Shown here piece after piece: positions 55,942 to 64,000 of a stretch of 64,000 nt of DNA. The translations under genes were made by a program, and so were the position numbers. The notes beneath the pieces are model-generated. The model was not told where the DNA came from and did not search any database. It saw only the letters and a program-made list of their open reading frames with translations. The stretch spans positions 976,612 through 1,040,611 of the forward strand of contig NC_015320.1 in assembly GCF_000194625.1 (NCBI RefSeq), written 5' to 3'. Source of the DNA: Archaeoglobus veneficus SNP6. Its GTDB lineage: Archaea; Halobacteriota; Archaeoglobi; Archaeoglobales; Archaeoglobaceae. Each line of letters opens with the position of its first letter. Position 1 is the first letter of the stretch.

Positions 55942-58163
55942 ACCTGCCAATCTTCCACAAGATAGTTTTGACTTCTCTGTTTTCATCCCTATTATCCCTG
56001 GCTCTGTTGCTCACGGGTTTTACAACTCCGAAGGGGCTAACGCCAGCCTTTATTTTATATATAATTATAATAATTACAGGAATTTCATTGTTCGTTGCTG
56101 GTAGCATAGTGGAGCCCCTGGAAAAGCTGAGAAAAAGCTTTGAAGCTCTTATGAAAGGTGAACCAGCCACGATTGACATAAACACCGGGGACGAAATTGG
56201 AAAGCTTGCACAGTCTTTCAATTTGATGGCAAAGGAACTAATGGAACAAAAACAAAAATTACAGGAGAGTGAAGAGAGGTACAGGAGTCTTGTTGAGGAC
56301 ATAAACGAGTGGGTATTTGAGCTCGATGAGCGCCTTGTTTTCACGTACTCCAGTCCCAAGGTCAGCAACGTTTTGTCCTATTATCCCGGCGAGATCATCG
56401 GTGTACCCGTATTAGACCTGCTATACGACGACAAATCGAAAGAACGTCTATCGAAAATACTGGATAGCGGAGAGAGTACGTTTTCTAACGTTGAACTGTA
56501 CTTCAGAAGGAAGGATGGAAACTATGCCATTCTCGAAATAAGTGGAAGGCTGATTTACAAAGATGGGCATCTGGCCGGAATCAGGGCTGTGGGGAGGGAG
56601 ATAACTTCCAGAAAGAAAGCGGAAGAGAAACTGGCTTATATGGCTGCCATAGTCGAGCACTCTATCGACGCAATAATCTCGCTTGATATGGACATGAGGA
56701 TCGTTTCTTGGAACAGGGGAGCGGAGAAGATGTTTGGATATTCTGAATCGGAGATAGTTGGGAAGTCCGTTCTGTCTCTTTTGCCTGTGGACCTCTGGGA
56801 TTCGTACAGGGAGAGTTTCAAAAAGGCGATTATCGAAGGGCACTCCGAGGATATTGATTCAGTGAGAATAACCAAGAATGGTAGAACAATTTTTGTCGAT
56901 CAGACACTTGCACCAATATATGTGGATGGGAACATAGTCGGGCTTGTTGCCATAATGAGGGATGTTACGAAGAGAAAAATGGCTGAGGATGAGTTAAAGA
57001 AGGCTTACGAAAAGCTGGAAGAGAAAAACAGAGAATTGATCATATCTCAGAAGGAACTCGAGTACCTTGCAAACATCGTTGAGAACTCCAACGATGCGAT
57101 ATATTCTGTAAATCTTGAAGGCATAATTACGAGCTGGAACAAGACCGCGGAGAAACTATTTGGCTGGAAGAAGGAGGAGATAATTGGTAGACATGCAGAT
57201 TCTATTTTGCCAAAGGAGATGAGTAAGGAAACATCCTTCGTAATTCAGCAGATAAAGAAGGGTGTTGAGAATATTTCTTTCGAGACCAGACGGGTGAACA
57301 GAAGAGGGGAGGTTCTGTACGTGGATGTGACTGTATCACCAATAATGGACGAGTCCGGAATACTTTCAGGATTCTCGGTTATTGCGAGAGACATAACGTC
57401 AAGAATTAGGGCAGAGGAGGAAATGCTAAAGAAACTTCTGAAGTACGATGTTGAAAGAGGCAGGGTTTACTTGTCTGAAGACGTGGGTCTTGCAATAGAT
57501 GTGGTTCAGGATTTAATGAACTATGGCTATAGAGGGGTCATAATCTCCAGAAACTCCGACATAAACATTCCTGCAGACTTATACTGGTTATCTGAAAGGG
57601 AAGGATACCAGACGGTCCAGCCGGATGTGTCTAAAATAGAATCTCTGATAGTAGGGCTGCCAGGATGGAATTATGCCATTGTCCTCGACCTCGATTACCT
57701 GATAATCAAAAACGGGTTCGATAAAACCTATGAGCTCGTTCAGAAATTGAGGGACGTTTTCCATCTTTTGAGAAAGGGGGTACTGATACTGGTTGTAGAT
57801 ACCAATATCTTGAGTAACAAGGAAATCACGCTGCTGAGGAAGGAGTGCAGTCCGATCAGGGCCAAACATCAGAAGATGCCTTATGAAATATACGAAGTCT
57901 TGAGGTACGTCTACATTCAGAACAGGATCGGTGAAAAGCCGTCTCTCAAGGAGATATCGCAGAGATTCAATATTACCAGAAACACATGCAAGAAACGTGT
58001 AAAGTACTTGGAAGACTTGGGATTATTAAAAATAACGAAAGCTGGAAGATCAAAGCTACTTGAGGTTACTGAGAAGGGCAAGGAATACTTTGCAGCTGTT
58101 GATGCTGAAATGACCTTCGATGAAGTCAGTACTGATTTAGATATTATTCACAAAAAAGTGTAA
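55938..58163 (+). CDS. Membrane-anchored HAMP-PAS-PAS-PAS-DUF835-HTH regulator
   Basis: 741 residues from the ATG overlapping the YeiH stop. Two transmembrane helices (about 7-27 and 38-56), a HAMP-like linker (57-110), three PAS domains (about 112-230, 245-355 and 370-490; e.g. VEHSIDAIISLDMDMRIVSW, VENSNDAIYSVNLEGIITSW), a DUF835 domain (about 500-640), then a winged helix (about 655-715; PSLKEISQRFNITRNTCKKR). There is no histidine-kinase domain, so signal sensing and DNA binding would be in one membrane-bound chain. Coupled to the transporter gene, it probably senses the same ligand or redox condition. Confidence 0.88.
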   Translation: MNLPIFHKIVLTSLFSSLLSLALLLTGFTTPKGLTPAFILYIIIIITGISLFVAGSIVEPLEKLRKSFEALMKGEPATIDINTGDEIGKLAQSFNLMAKELMEQKQKLQESEERYRSLVEDINEWVFELDERLVFTYSSPKVSNVLSYYPGEIIGVPVLDLLYDDKSKERLSKILDSGESTFSNVELYFRRKDGNYAILEISGRLIYKDGHLAGIRAVGREITSRKKAEEKLAYMAAIVEHSIDAIISLDMDMRIVSWNRGAEKMFGYSESEIVGKSVLSLLPVDLWDSYRESFKKAIIEGHSEDIDSVRITKNGRTIFVDQTLAPIYVDGNIVGLVAIMRDVTKRKMAEDELKKAYEKLEEKNRELIISQKELEYLANIVENSNDAIYSVNLEGIITSWNKTAEKLFGWKKEEIIGRHADSILPKEMSKETSFVIQQIKKGVENISFETRRVNRRGEVLYVDVTVSPIMDESGILSGFSVIARDITSRIRAEEEMLKKLLKYDVERGRVYLSEDVGLAIDVVQDLMNYGYRGVIISRNSDINIPADLYWLSEREGYQTVQPDVSKIESLIVGLPGWNYAIVLDLDYLIIKNGFDKTYELVQKLRDVFHLLRKGVLILVVDTNILSNKEITLLRKECSPIRAKHQKMPYEIYEVLRYVYIQNRIGEKPSLKEISQRFNITRNTCKKRVKYLEDLGLLKITKAGRSKLLEVTEKGKEYFAAVDAEMTFDEVSTDLDIIHKKV

Positions 58164-58170
58164 TAGGTTT

Positions 58171-58196
58171 CGATTTAAACGATATTTACAAAAAAT
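58171..58196 (+). repeat. 26-base direct repeat, copy A
   Basis: CGATTTAAACGATATTTACA then AAAAAT, starting 8 bases after the regulator stop. 24 of 26 bases match copy B at 58394. Confidence 0.75.
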
Positions 58197-58393
58197 CGGA
58201 AGCAAGGCAACCAAAAGCCGCATGCGGACTTTTTTCGATTTTTATACCAGTCAAAAACAGAATTATAGCAGGTCCCATAAGCTATAAACGCCAATTATCA
58301 GTCAATGTCGGCAAAAACTGGTGCATGAGCCGATTATGAAGTAGTAAGACACTTTGTGAAAATTGACACTATTTAACCTATTTTTGACGATAT

Positions 58394-58419
58394 CGATTTA
58401 TATGATATTTACAAAAAAT
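58394..58419 (+). repeat. 26-base direct repeat, copy B, promoter-like
   Basis: CGATTTATATGATATTTACA then AAAAAT; TTTATATG is a good TATA box about 70 bases before the 54-residue peptide gene. Differences from copy A (A to T, C to T) fall inside this box and turn it into a better one. Confidence 0.65.
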
Positions 58420-58427
58420 AGTAATGG

Positions 58428-58454
58428 CCTGGGCGACCAGTAGGTCGCCTCAGG
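58428..58454 (+). promoter_or_regulatory. Leader hairpin before the small peptide gene
   Basis: CCTGGGCGACC pairs with GGTCGCCTCAGG around an AGTA loop: 11 pairs with one bulged T. It ends directly before GGGGTGGTGGAG, the ribosome site of the gene at 58468, so it could control access to it or protect the mRNA. Confidence 0.55.
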
Positions 58455-58467
58455 GGGGTGGTGGAGT

Positions 58468-58632
58468 ATGGAAGTGGAAAAAGAAGTGGGAGCAAAAGTG
58501 CTGGAAGAGATGGAAGTGGAACCATGGGAACCCATTGAGTCAAAGCTTGTTAAATGGACAGTAGTTACAGGGATTATAGCGATGATCATTCTGGCTGCAT
58601 TGGTGCAGACGTTTATCCTTAAACACTACTGA
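58468..58632 (+). CDS. 54-residue single-pass membrane peptide
   Basis: ATG at 58468, TGA at 58630-58632; strong ribosome site GGTGGTGGAG upstream. Acidic N-terminus (MEVEKEVGAKVLEEMEVEP), then one membrane helix (WTVVTGIIAMIILAALVQTF) and a short basic tail. It precedes the long YeiH-type gene by 10 bases and is probably an accessory subunit of that transporter. Confidence 0.75.
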   Translation: MEVEKEVGAKVLEEMEVEPWEPIESKLVKWTVVTGIIAMIILAALVQTFILKHY

Positions 58633-58642
58633 GGTGATGCGA

Positions 58643-60115
58643 ATGGCGGAAGAAAGAAAATGGTACACCGGAATGTTCAGCACCGAAGACTGGTGGGCTT
58701 TCTGGCTCGGAACGTTTTTTGTATTGCTTGGCATAATCGCCAGCTTGACAGGTGCTGACTTGGTTGGTTGGATAGTGAAGTTCAGCAAGTGGGTTGACGT
58801 ATCAAAAGCCTTTAGAGCTTCGCACAAAGAACTCATGAGTCCAGTAGTTGCGTTGATAGCACAATATGTAATTCTAACAATCGTTACAGCGATAGGCGCT
58901 AGAGCTATGAAATGGGACCTGAAGAAATACCTCGTAGCATTTACAATCGTATTCTGGATTACAACGATCTGTTATATTGTTGGTGAAAACGCATACATCG
59001 CCGCTACAGAGCTTGACAGAGCAAAGTACGGAATAGAGTGGAGCCTATCGCTTGGTGGAGCATACTACATAATCGCGTTGGCTGTCGGTTTAGCAATAGG
59101 CAACTTGGCTCCAAAAAGCTTCAGGGAGTTCATAAAAGAGGGTGCAAAGCCAGAGTGGTTCATAAAGGTAGCTATTGTCATGTTAGGTGCTAAGCTTGGC
59201 TATCTTGCAATCAAATCGCTTGGTTATGCCATGCACTTACTGGTAGCAGGATGTTGTGCTACAATTGCAGCCTACCTGCTCTTCTGGCCTCTGGCATACG
59301 CAACAGCAAGGAAACTCTTCAAACTTTCGAGAGAATGGGCAGCCTGTTTTGCTTCGGGTATCTCAATCTGTGGAGTTTCGGCAGCGATTGCAACTGCCGG
59401 AGCTATTAGAGCGAGACCGATAGTTCCAGTAATGATTTCAGCGCTAATCGTTGTCTTTGCTGTCATAGAGCTTATCATACTGCCCGGCATTCTTCAGGCA
59501 TTCTGGCTGAATGAGCCAATAGCCGCTGGAGCAAGTCTCGGTTTGACGGTAAAGACGGACGGAGCAGATGCGGCTGCGGGAGCTATACTCGACGAACTGA
59601 TGAGGTCGAGAGCTGCAGTGGAACTTGGCGTCCACTGGCAGGAGGGCTGGATACTGATGTCTGCAGTTACTACAAAGATCTGGATCGACATGTTCATAGG
59701 CGTCTGGGCATTCGTTCTTGCAGTAGTCTGGTTGTACCACATCGAGAGAAAACCAGGCGAAAAGGTCCAGAAGATGGAAATCTGGTGGAGATTTCCAAAG
59801 TTCGTGCTTGGTTACTTCCTGGCGATGTTTCTGATAGTGTTCATCGGAATGAATCTGTATCCTGACGCTTCATCGGCGTACAAAGCTTTGACGTTTGGAA
59901 TCAAGCCCGTCGAAGGAGCTCTCAGAAAGTTCTTCTTCATGCTGACATTCACCAGCATAGGCATTGTCACGGACTTCAGAGCACTTAAGCAGGAAGGACT
60001 TGGAAGGCTCGCGATCTGCTACGCATTCGTCTTGGCAGTGATAATAATACCGCTTGGATGGTTCATAGCCTGGCTGTTCCACATGGGAATGCAGCCGCCA
60101 ACGGTGACACCTTAA
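58643..60115 (+). CDS. Long YeiH/UPF0324-family putative anion exporter
   Basis: 490 residues from the ATG at 58643 (GAGGTG 7-12 bases before; ATG at 58637 and GTG at 58634 are alternatives). About 12-13 membrane helices; the family core is clear (SGISICGVSAAIATAGAIRA, MLGAKLGYLAIKSLG, FTSIGIVTDFRALKQEGLG), but it carries an N-terminal extension of about 130 residues with three or four extra helices and a long inserted segment after GASLGLTVKTDGADAAAG. Follows the 54-residue membrane peptide; no PAS regulator of its own. Confidence 0.85.
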   Translation: MAEERKWYTGMFSTEDWWAFWLGTFFVLLGIIASLTGADLVGWIVKFSKWVDVSKAFRASHKELMSPVVALIAQYVILTIVTAIGARAMKWDLKKYLVAFTIVFWITTICYIVGENAYIAATELDRAKYGIEWSLSLGGAYYIIALAVGLAIGNLAPKSFREFIKEGAKPEWFIKVAIVMLGAKLGYLAIKSLGYAMHLLVAGCCATIAAYLLFWPLAYATARKLFKLSREWAACFASGISICGVSAAIATAGAIRARPIVPVMISALIVVFAVIELIILPGILQAFWLNEPIAAGASLGLTVKTDGADAAAGAILDELMRSRAAVELGVHWQEGWILMSAVTTKIWIDMFIGVWAFVLAVVWLYHIERKPGEKVQKMEIWWRFPKFVLGYFLAMFLIVFIGMNLYPDASSAYKALTFGIKPVEGALRKFFFMLTFTSIGIVTDFRALKQEGLGRLAICYAFVLAVIIIPLGWFIAWLFHMGMQPPTVTP

Positions 60116-60153
60116 ACATTAATTTTTTATATTTTTATTTTGTGGTGAGATTT

Positions 60154-60405
60154 ATGAAGCTAAACCTAATGTTAGTTCATGATGGGGAGCGGTGGATTGC
60201 AAAAAATGGAGATTTTTTTGTTGCAGGAAAAACACTCGAAGAGCTTGACGAGAATCTAAAAACAGAGCTGAAGAAGAGGATGGGGGACTTGAGGGGTAAA
60301 AAGATCGAAGTCAGAATGGAGTACGACTATAGGGGGACTTTTCCGTCTTGGATTACGCAGTATCACCCCTACTACCTCCATAGGGTTATACATGTTGAAC
60401 TTTGA
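60154..60405 (+). CDS. Small alpha/beta protein, DUF5395-like
   Basis: 83 residues from the ATG at 60154. Begins MKLNLMLVHDGERWIAKNGD with a HicB-like strand-helix pattern (ETLEELDENL-type helix) and ends with an aromatic-rich stretch (WITQYHPYYLHRVIHVEL). I recall similar archaeal proteins under DUF5395, not certain. Its stop overlaps the radical SAM pseudogene start by 14 bases, suggesting they were an operon. Confidence 0.65.
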   Translation: MKLNLMLVHDGERWIAKNGDFFVAGKTLEELDENLKTELKKRMGDLRGKKIEVRMEYDYRGTFPSWITQYHPYYLHRVIHVEL

Positions 60406-61086
60406 GTTTATTCAGGTTGAAGTTACGAGAAGATGTTCTGCAAGCTGCATAATGTGTCCTTCGAGGAGATGAGGGGCAAGCGGTAAGGATATTGATATGA
60501 ATTTTGAAACCTTTGAAACTCTTTCAGATTACTTCAGATACAGCAGACACATACACCTGCAGGGATGGGGCGAACCCTTACTTCACGATAGAATTTTTGA
60601 GATGATTGAAATTGCCAGCAGAGCGAGCAGAGTCAGTTTTACAACGAACGGTATGCTTCTGTCCGAGAACGTCGAGCAAATCTTGAGCTACGATGTTGAT
60701 ACAGTCGCAATTTCCATCGCCGGGGCAAGTAAAGAAACGCACGAAAATATACGAAGAGGGACGAACTTCGAAAAGGTAATCGAAGGGGTAAAAACACTTT
60801 CAGCAATGAGGGAAAAGTCTGGAAACGATAACCCGGAAATTGTTCTCACTTACCTGATGAATAAGTACAATATACACGAACTTCCTGCGCTGATGGATCT
60901 GGCATCAGAGATGGGCGTCGATTACGTAATCGCAACCAATCTTGACTATGTTTTTGATGAAAAGACAGATGAATTGAAGATCTTTTCGTGGACGAAATTC
61001 TCACGTACCCCCTAACTGACTGGAGAGCTGAGAAGAATCTTCTGCCTGAAATTTGCAAAACATGTTACAAGGCATACGGAATTTGA
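60392..61086 (+). pseudogene. Radical SAM protein gene with in-frame UGA and a frameshift
   Basis: ATG at 60392 begins MLNFEFIQVEVTRRCSASCI then MCPSRR: the CxxxCxxC cluster motif. An in-frame TGA (60470-60472) follows, after which the same frame continues GASGKDIDMNFETFETLSDY and the radical SAM core (HLQGWGEPLL, SFTTNGMLL, SIAGASKETHENIRRG). Near 60980 a frameshift is needed to reach DLFVDEILTYPLTDW and a C-terminal CKTCYKAYGI, a SPASM-like end. Total about 231 codons, shorter than typical SPASM proteins. Most likely a recently inactivated gene; reading the UGA as selenocysteine is unsupported. Confidence 0.8.
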
Positions 61087-61157
61087 TTTGGGATGGTGTG
61101 AGATTCCGTGATACTGCCTCAAAAAGTTTTTAACCCGACTGGGCCGGGCTGGGTAAG

Positions 61158-62141
61158 ATGCATGCTCTTGCCGAGTTGTTTTTTGGAATGGTCGTAGTTT
61201 TTGTAGCAGCCTTTTTATTTGTTAATGCCATCGAGTACCTCGGCTGTAGACTCAGACTCGGCGGCTCTTTCGTGGGAGCAACTCTTGCACCTCTATTCAC
61301 ATCCCTCCCTGAGCTCACGGTTTTCCTTGTGGCGGTATTCTCTGGGGTTGAAAGCGGAGAGGAAATAGGCATCGGAACGATATTCGGACAGCCCTTTATG
61401 GCTTCGAGCCTCTCCTATGGACTTGTTGGAATTGCCGCCTTCATCGGCTATTATCTTGGTCGAAGGGACAACGCCACGCTGGAAATAGACAGGTCGCTGA
61501 TACTTCCGTATGTATTCATAACTATTCTTTTCCCCTTGACGCTTGTTCCTGCATTTCTGCCGTCCACCCGCCACCTCTTCGGAATTTTCTTTCTTGGCAC
61601 GTTCGTATTCTACATGTGGGTAATGTACGCGAGGAGAAAGGCAGGATCTATAGAAGATGCCGAAATACCCTACTTCTGTAAAGTTGTCCCCCACCCATTT
61701 GCAAGCGGCATTATTCAGCTCGTTGCTGCTGTCTTTCTGCTGTACTACGGTTCTGAGAGTCTTGTTTCTGCTGTGGATACAATAGCAAGGGGCGCTGGCA
61801 TAAGTCCTATGGGTCTGGCTTTAATAATAATTCCAGCAACTACGGCAATTCCTGAAACCGCCAGTGCTCTCATCTGGGGGTATCGCGGCAGAGATACACT
61901 CAGCCTTGGCTCGCTTGTTGGCGAGAAAATTCTGTATTCGACATTCTATCCGGGAATAGGTCTCTTAATAACGTCTTGGACTCTTGATATTCACGTTTAC
62001 CTCAGCGTCCTGACCACCACACTCGTGTCGTTCATTCTCCTCTACTTCATCTCAAAGGAGAGGGTTCCTTGGTACTGGCTATGCACGGGGCTATTTTTCT
62101 TCGTGGGTTATGCTGTTCTGGTATTTATGTTCCATATATAG
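61158..62141 (+). CDS. Sodium/calcium exchanger family protein (CaCA)
   Basis: 327 residues, about 10 membrane helices, two alpha repeats: GATLAPLFTSLPELTVF and IIPATTAIPETASALIWG, each with the (S/A)xPE motif. Probably exchanges Ca2+ (or another cation) for Na+ or H+. A promoter-like GTTTTTAACC lies about 35 bases upstream. Stands alone between the radical SAM pseudogene and the second YeiH gene. Confidence 0.9.
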   Translation: MHALAELFFGMVVVFVAAFLFVNAIEYLGCRLRLGGSFVGATLAPLFTSLPELTVFLVAVFSGVESGEEIGIGTIFGQPFMASSLSYGLVGIAAFIGYYLGRRDNATLEIDRSLILPYVFITILFPLTLVPAFLPSTRHLFGIFFLGTFVFYMWVMYARRKAGSIEDAEIPYFCKVVPHPFASGIIQLVAAVFLLYYGSESLVSAVDTIARGAGISPMGLALIIIPATTAIPETASALIWGYRGRDTLSLGSLVGEKILYSTFYPGIGLLITSWTLDIHVYLSVLTTTLVSFILLYFISKERVPWYWLCTGLFFFVGYAVLVFMFHI

Positions 62142-62351
62142 TTTACCTAATTTTTGTCTATTTGCCACTCATTGAACGGGTGAAACCTTCAAAGCTTTGT
62201 AGAATTGTTAATTGATATATTTTTGTTTCAATTTGTGAATTGTCTGTATATTATAACTTGGTACCTCTTGCACCGCAATTTTTATTTAGAAATCGAAAAA
62301 TGGCAGGTTTGATTTAAAATATCTGGCATAAAAACTGCTGGAGGATGCTTG

Positions 62352-63314
62352 ATGGTTGGAAAAAAGCTTCCAGAATGGAAAAAAGCATTTGGCTTGATTA
62401 TGATTACAGCTCCTGGAATTGGAGCTTATCTCGTGAGCTGTATATGTCCTGCCCTTGATGCACTGTTTCTTGCTTTGATATTTGGAATATCTCTTGGAAG
62501 TTTTTTGAATAATTTGAAAATTAGGTATCTCTCAGAAAAGTCTCTTGCTATAACACTCCCACTCGGAATCGTACTGTATGGTGCAAAAATCAAAATCCCA
62601 CTTCCAAGTGATTTTCCACCCCAAGTCATAGTCTTGACAATTCTTTCAACTTTAATTATGGGTGCCGCTGTATTCCTGTTTGCAAAAACGTTCAGGGTGG
62701 GTGAAAAACTCTCCTTGCTATTGGCATGTGGTACGGCTATATGTGGTGTATCTGCCATAACAATAGTTTCTTCAATTGTTAAACCAAAGAAAGAAGAGTT
62801 TTCTGCGGCAATTATCGTGATAACTGTGGTTGGGCTAACCGGAGCCATATTCTACCCGTTTCTGGGTTACCACTTAGGACTGTCTCCGGATTGCTATGCG
62901 ATTTTAAGCGGAGCCACCCTTCATCAGACCGGCCTTGTAGAAATAGCCTCATTACCATTTGGAAATTACGTTATGCAGGAGGGTCTGGCCGTTAAAGGCA
63001 TACGAATTGCACTGATTTCGGTTGTCACTCTTTTGATTTCTTTTATCTATGCGGAGAACAGGTTTTACGTTCCATGGTATGTTGTGACGTTTCTCATTGT
63101 AGCGTTCCTGTCCAGTTTCGTATTAACACCCGAAATTGTAAAGGTGATAGAGCCACTCTCCACAATAGCTTTTTCAATCACGCTGGCATCGATTGGTCTC
63201 TCAGTTAACATAAGGGATATCCAGAAAGTGCGTCTCAGTCCCTTAATTGCTGCTTATGGCGGGTGGTTTGCTTCACTGGCTATATTTCTGATAATAATGG
63301 GGTGGTTGCTGTGA
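62352..63314 (+). CDS. YeiH/UPF0324-family putative anion exporter, copy 2
   Basis: 320 residues from the ATG at 62352 (GGAGGATG ribosome site upstream; a TTG three bases earlier is possible). Same motifs as copy 1 (LDALFLALIFGIS, SLAITLPLGIVLYGAKIK, CGTAICGVSAITIVSSIVK, GATLHQTGLVEIAS), roughly half the residues identical by eye. Its stop overlaps the GTG of the next regulator gene (GTGA). The upstream region has GATTTAAAATATCTGG, loosely like the 26-base repeat. Confidence 0.88.
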   Translation: MVGKKLPEWKKAFGLIMITAPGIGAYLVSCICPALDALFLALIFGISLGSFLNNLKIRYLSEKSLAITLPLGIVLYGAKIKIPLPSDFPPQVIVLTILSTLIMGAAVFLFAKTFRVGEKLSLLLACGTAICGVSAITIVSSIVKPKKEEFSAAIIVITVVGLTGAIFYPFLGYHLGLSPDCYAILSGATLHQTGLVEIASLPFGNYVMQEGLAVKGIRIALISVVTLLISFIYAENRFYVPWYVVTFLIVAFLSSFVLTPEIVKVIEPLSTIAFSITLASIGLSVNIRDIQKVRLSPLIAAYGGWFASLAIFLIIMGWLL

Positions 63315-64000
63315 GGCTGCCCATTTTCTTCAAAATAGTTGCAATCGCGCTGTTCTTTGCGTTGTTGTCTCTCGCTCTGTTTACAGTTACTTCTAACGAA
63401 CCATCCGGATTAACATATGTTTATTATATTTACATGTTCATAATAATTCTTGGAATATCGTTCTTCGTTGCCGGAAGCATAACAGAACCTCTGGAGAGGC
63501 TCAGAAAGGGATTTGAAAACATTATGCGCGGAGAGAGTGCTCACATAGAGGTGGATACGGGTGATGAGCTTGAGGACCTTGCAAAAGCGTTTAACTACAT
63601 GGTAGATGTGCTGACGAAGCAAAAGGACATGCTGAAAAGGAGTGAGGATAAGTACAGAAGTCTCATAGAAGACGTAAACGACTGGGTTTTTGAAGTTGAC
63701 GAGAACTTCGTTTACACTTATTCCAGCCCAAAGGTTCGAGATATTCTTGGATACGAACCTGAGGAAGTCGTAGGCAAAAAACCCTTTGACTTTATGCCAG
63801 AGGATGAGAGGAAGAAGGCTGTAGAGGAGTTTGAAAACATAAAAGGGGATAAAATTCCGTTCTGTGGCTTGGAAAACGTGTTTCTGCGAAAAGACGGCAG
63901 CCCTGTAATACTTGAAACTTGCGGCAGACCCTTCTTTGATGAAAAGGGAAATCTGCGTGGTTACAGGGCTGTCAGCAGAGACGTAACGGCAAGAAAGCAG
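63311..64000 (+). CDS. Membrane-anchored HAMP-PAS regulator, copy 2 (cut by window end)
   Basis: GTG at 63311; 230 codons are visible and the frame is open at the window end. Two transmembrane helices (about 7-25 and 38-56), HAMP-like region (ITEPLERLRKGFENIMRG) and first PAS domain (YRSLIEDVNDWVFEVDENFV, YSSPKVRDILGYEPEEVVGK). Colinear with the first 230 residues of the regulator at 55938, so further PAS, DUF835 and HTH domains are expected beyond the window. Confidence 0.87.
   Translation, partial: MRLPIFFKIVAIALFFALLSLALFTVTSNEPSGLTYVYYIYMFIIILGISFFVAGSITEPLERLRKGFENIMRGESAHIEVDTGDELEDLAKAFNYMVDVLTKQKDMLKRSEDKYRSLIEDVNDWVFEVDENFVYTYSSPKVRDILGYEPEEVVGKKPFDFMPEDERKKAVEEFENIKGDKIPFCGLENVFLRKDGSPVILETCGRPFFDEKGNLRGYRAVSRDVTARKQ

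Noticed and set aside
60470-60472. UGA as selenocysteine
   Set aside because: No SECIS-like structure was seen, the residue position is not a known selenocysteine site, and a second frameshift shows the gene is decaying.

Overview
The window comes from a hyperthermophilic or thermophilic euryarchaeon, most likely of the order Archaeoglobales (Archaeoglobus, Ferroglobus or Geoglobus type). The evidence is an acetyl-CoA decarbonylase/synthase operon (cdhC-cooC-cdhD-cdhE), archaeal LonB, Cbf5, aCPSF1, an archaeal proteasome beta subunit, deoxyhypusine synthase, pyruvoyl arginine decarboxylase, a di-myo-inositol-phosphate synthase-like enzyme, PurS/PurL/PurQ, geranylgeranyl reductase, TATA boxes about 25 bases ahead of leaderless starts, and a tRNA-Thr(CGT) without encoded CCA. 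The species assignment is inference.

Layout. 1-4.8 kb: end of the acs/cdh operon (carbon fixation or acetyl-CoA cleavage); cdhC runs in from outside. 4.9-6.5 kb: decayed accessory DNA with a frameshifted MntA/HepT-type pair and a broken DNA methyltransferase facing an apparently intact MjaI-like restriction endonuclease. 6.7-14.5 kb: LonB, HIT protein, IorA, a helical protein, MutS-like ATPase, SAH/MTA-type deaminase. 14.5-16.4 kb: a degenerate stretch (AzlD fragment, TnpB relic, one small membrane protein). 16.4-23.9 kb: pyrBI, a KaiC-like ATPase pair, geranylgeranyl reductase, DUF432-MscS-winged helix-M20 peptidase. 24-30.4 kb: a transglutaminase/membrane protein/MoxR/DUF58/36-residue repeat peptide/membrane protein operon. 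30.4-34 kb: IorB, rubredoxin, and a VWA + AAA pair. 34-47.5 kb: mostly housekeeping (Cbf5, MBL hydrolase, CDP-alcohol transferase, deoxyhypusine synthase, PdaD, transporters, tRNA-Thr, MobB, aCPSF1, PsmB, ADH synthase). 47.5-50.7 kb: malic enzyme, a complete IS6-type element with target duplication, and an unusual lipoprotein that looks like a caspase/legumain-type (clan CD) protease. 51-54.9 kb: purSLQ and a CBS-HTH regulator.

The last 9 kb (54.3-64 kb) is the most striking region. Three transporters of the YeiH/UPF0324 family (putative sulfate/sulfonate-type anion exporters) lie within 8.3 kb. Two of them are each translationally coupled (ATGA or GTGA overlap) to a membrane-anchored HAMP-PAS protein; the complete copy carries DUF835 and a C-terminal helix-turn-helix but no kinase. 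The third is a longer form preceded by a 54-residue single-pass membrane peptide, a strong leader hairpin and a near-perfect 26-base direct repeat. I read this as a duplicated transporter-plus-membrane-sensor module; its substrate cannot be read from sequence. Between the copies lies a radical SAM gene broken by an in-frame UGA and a frameshift.
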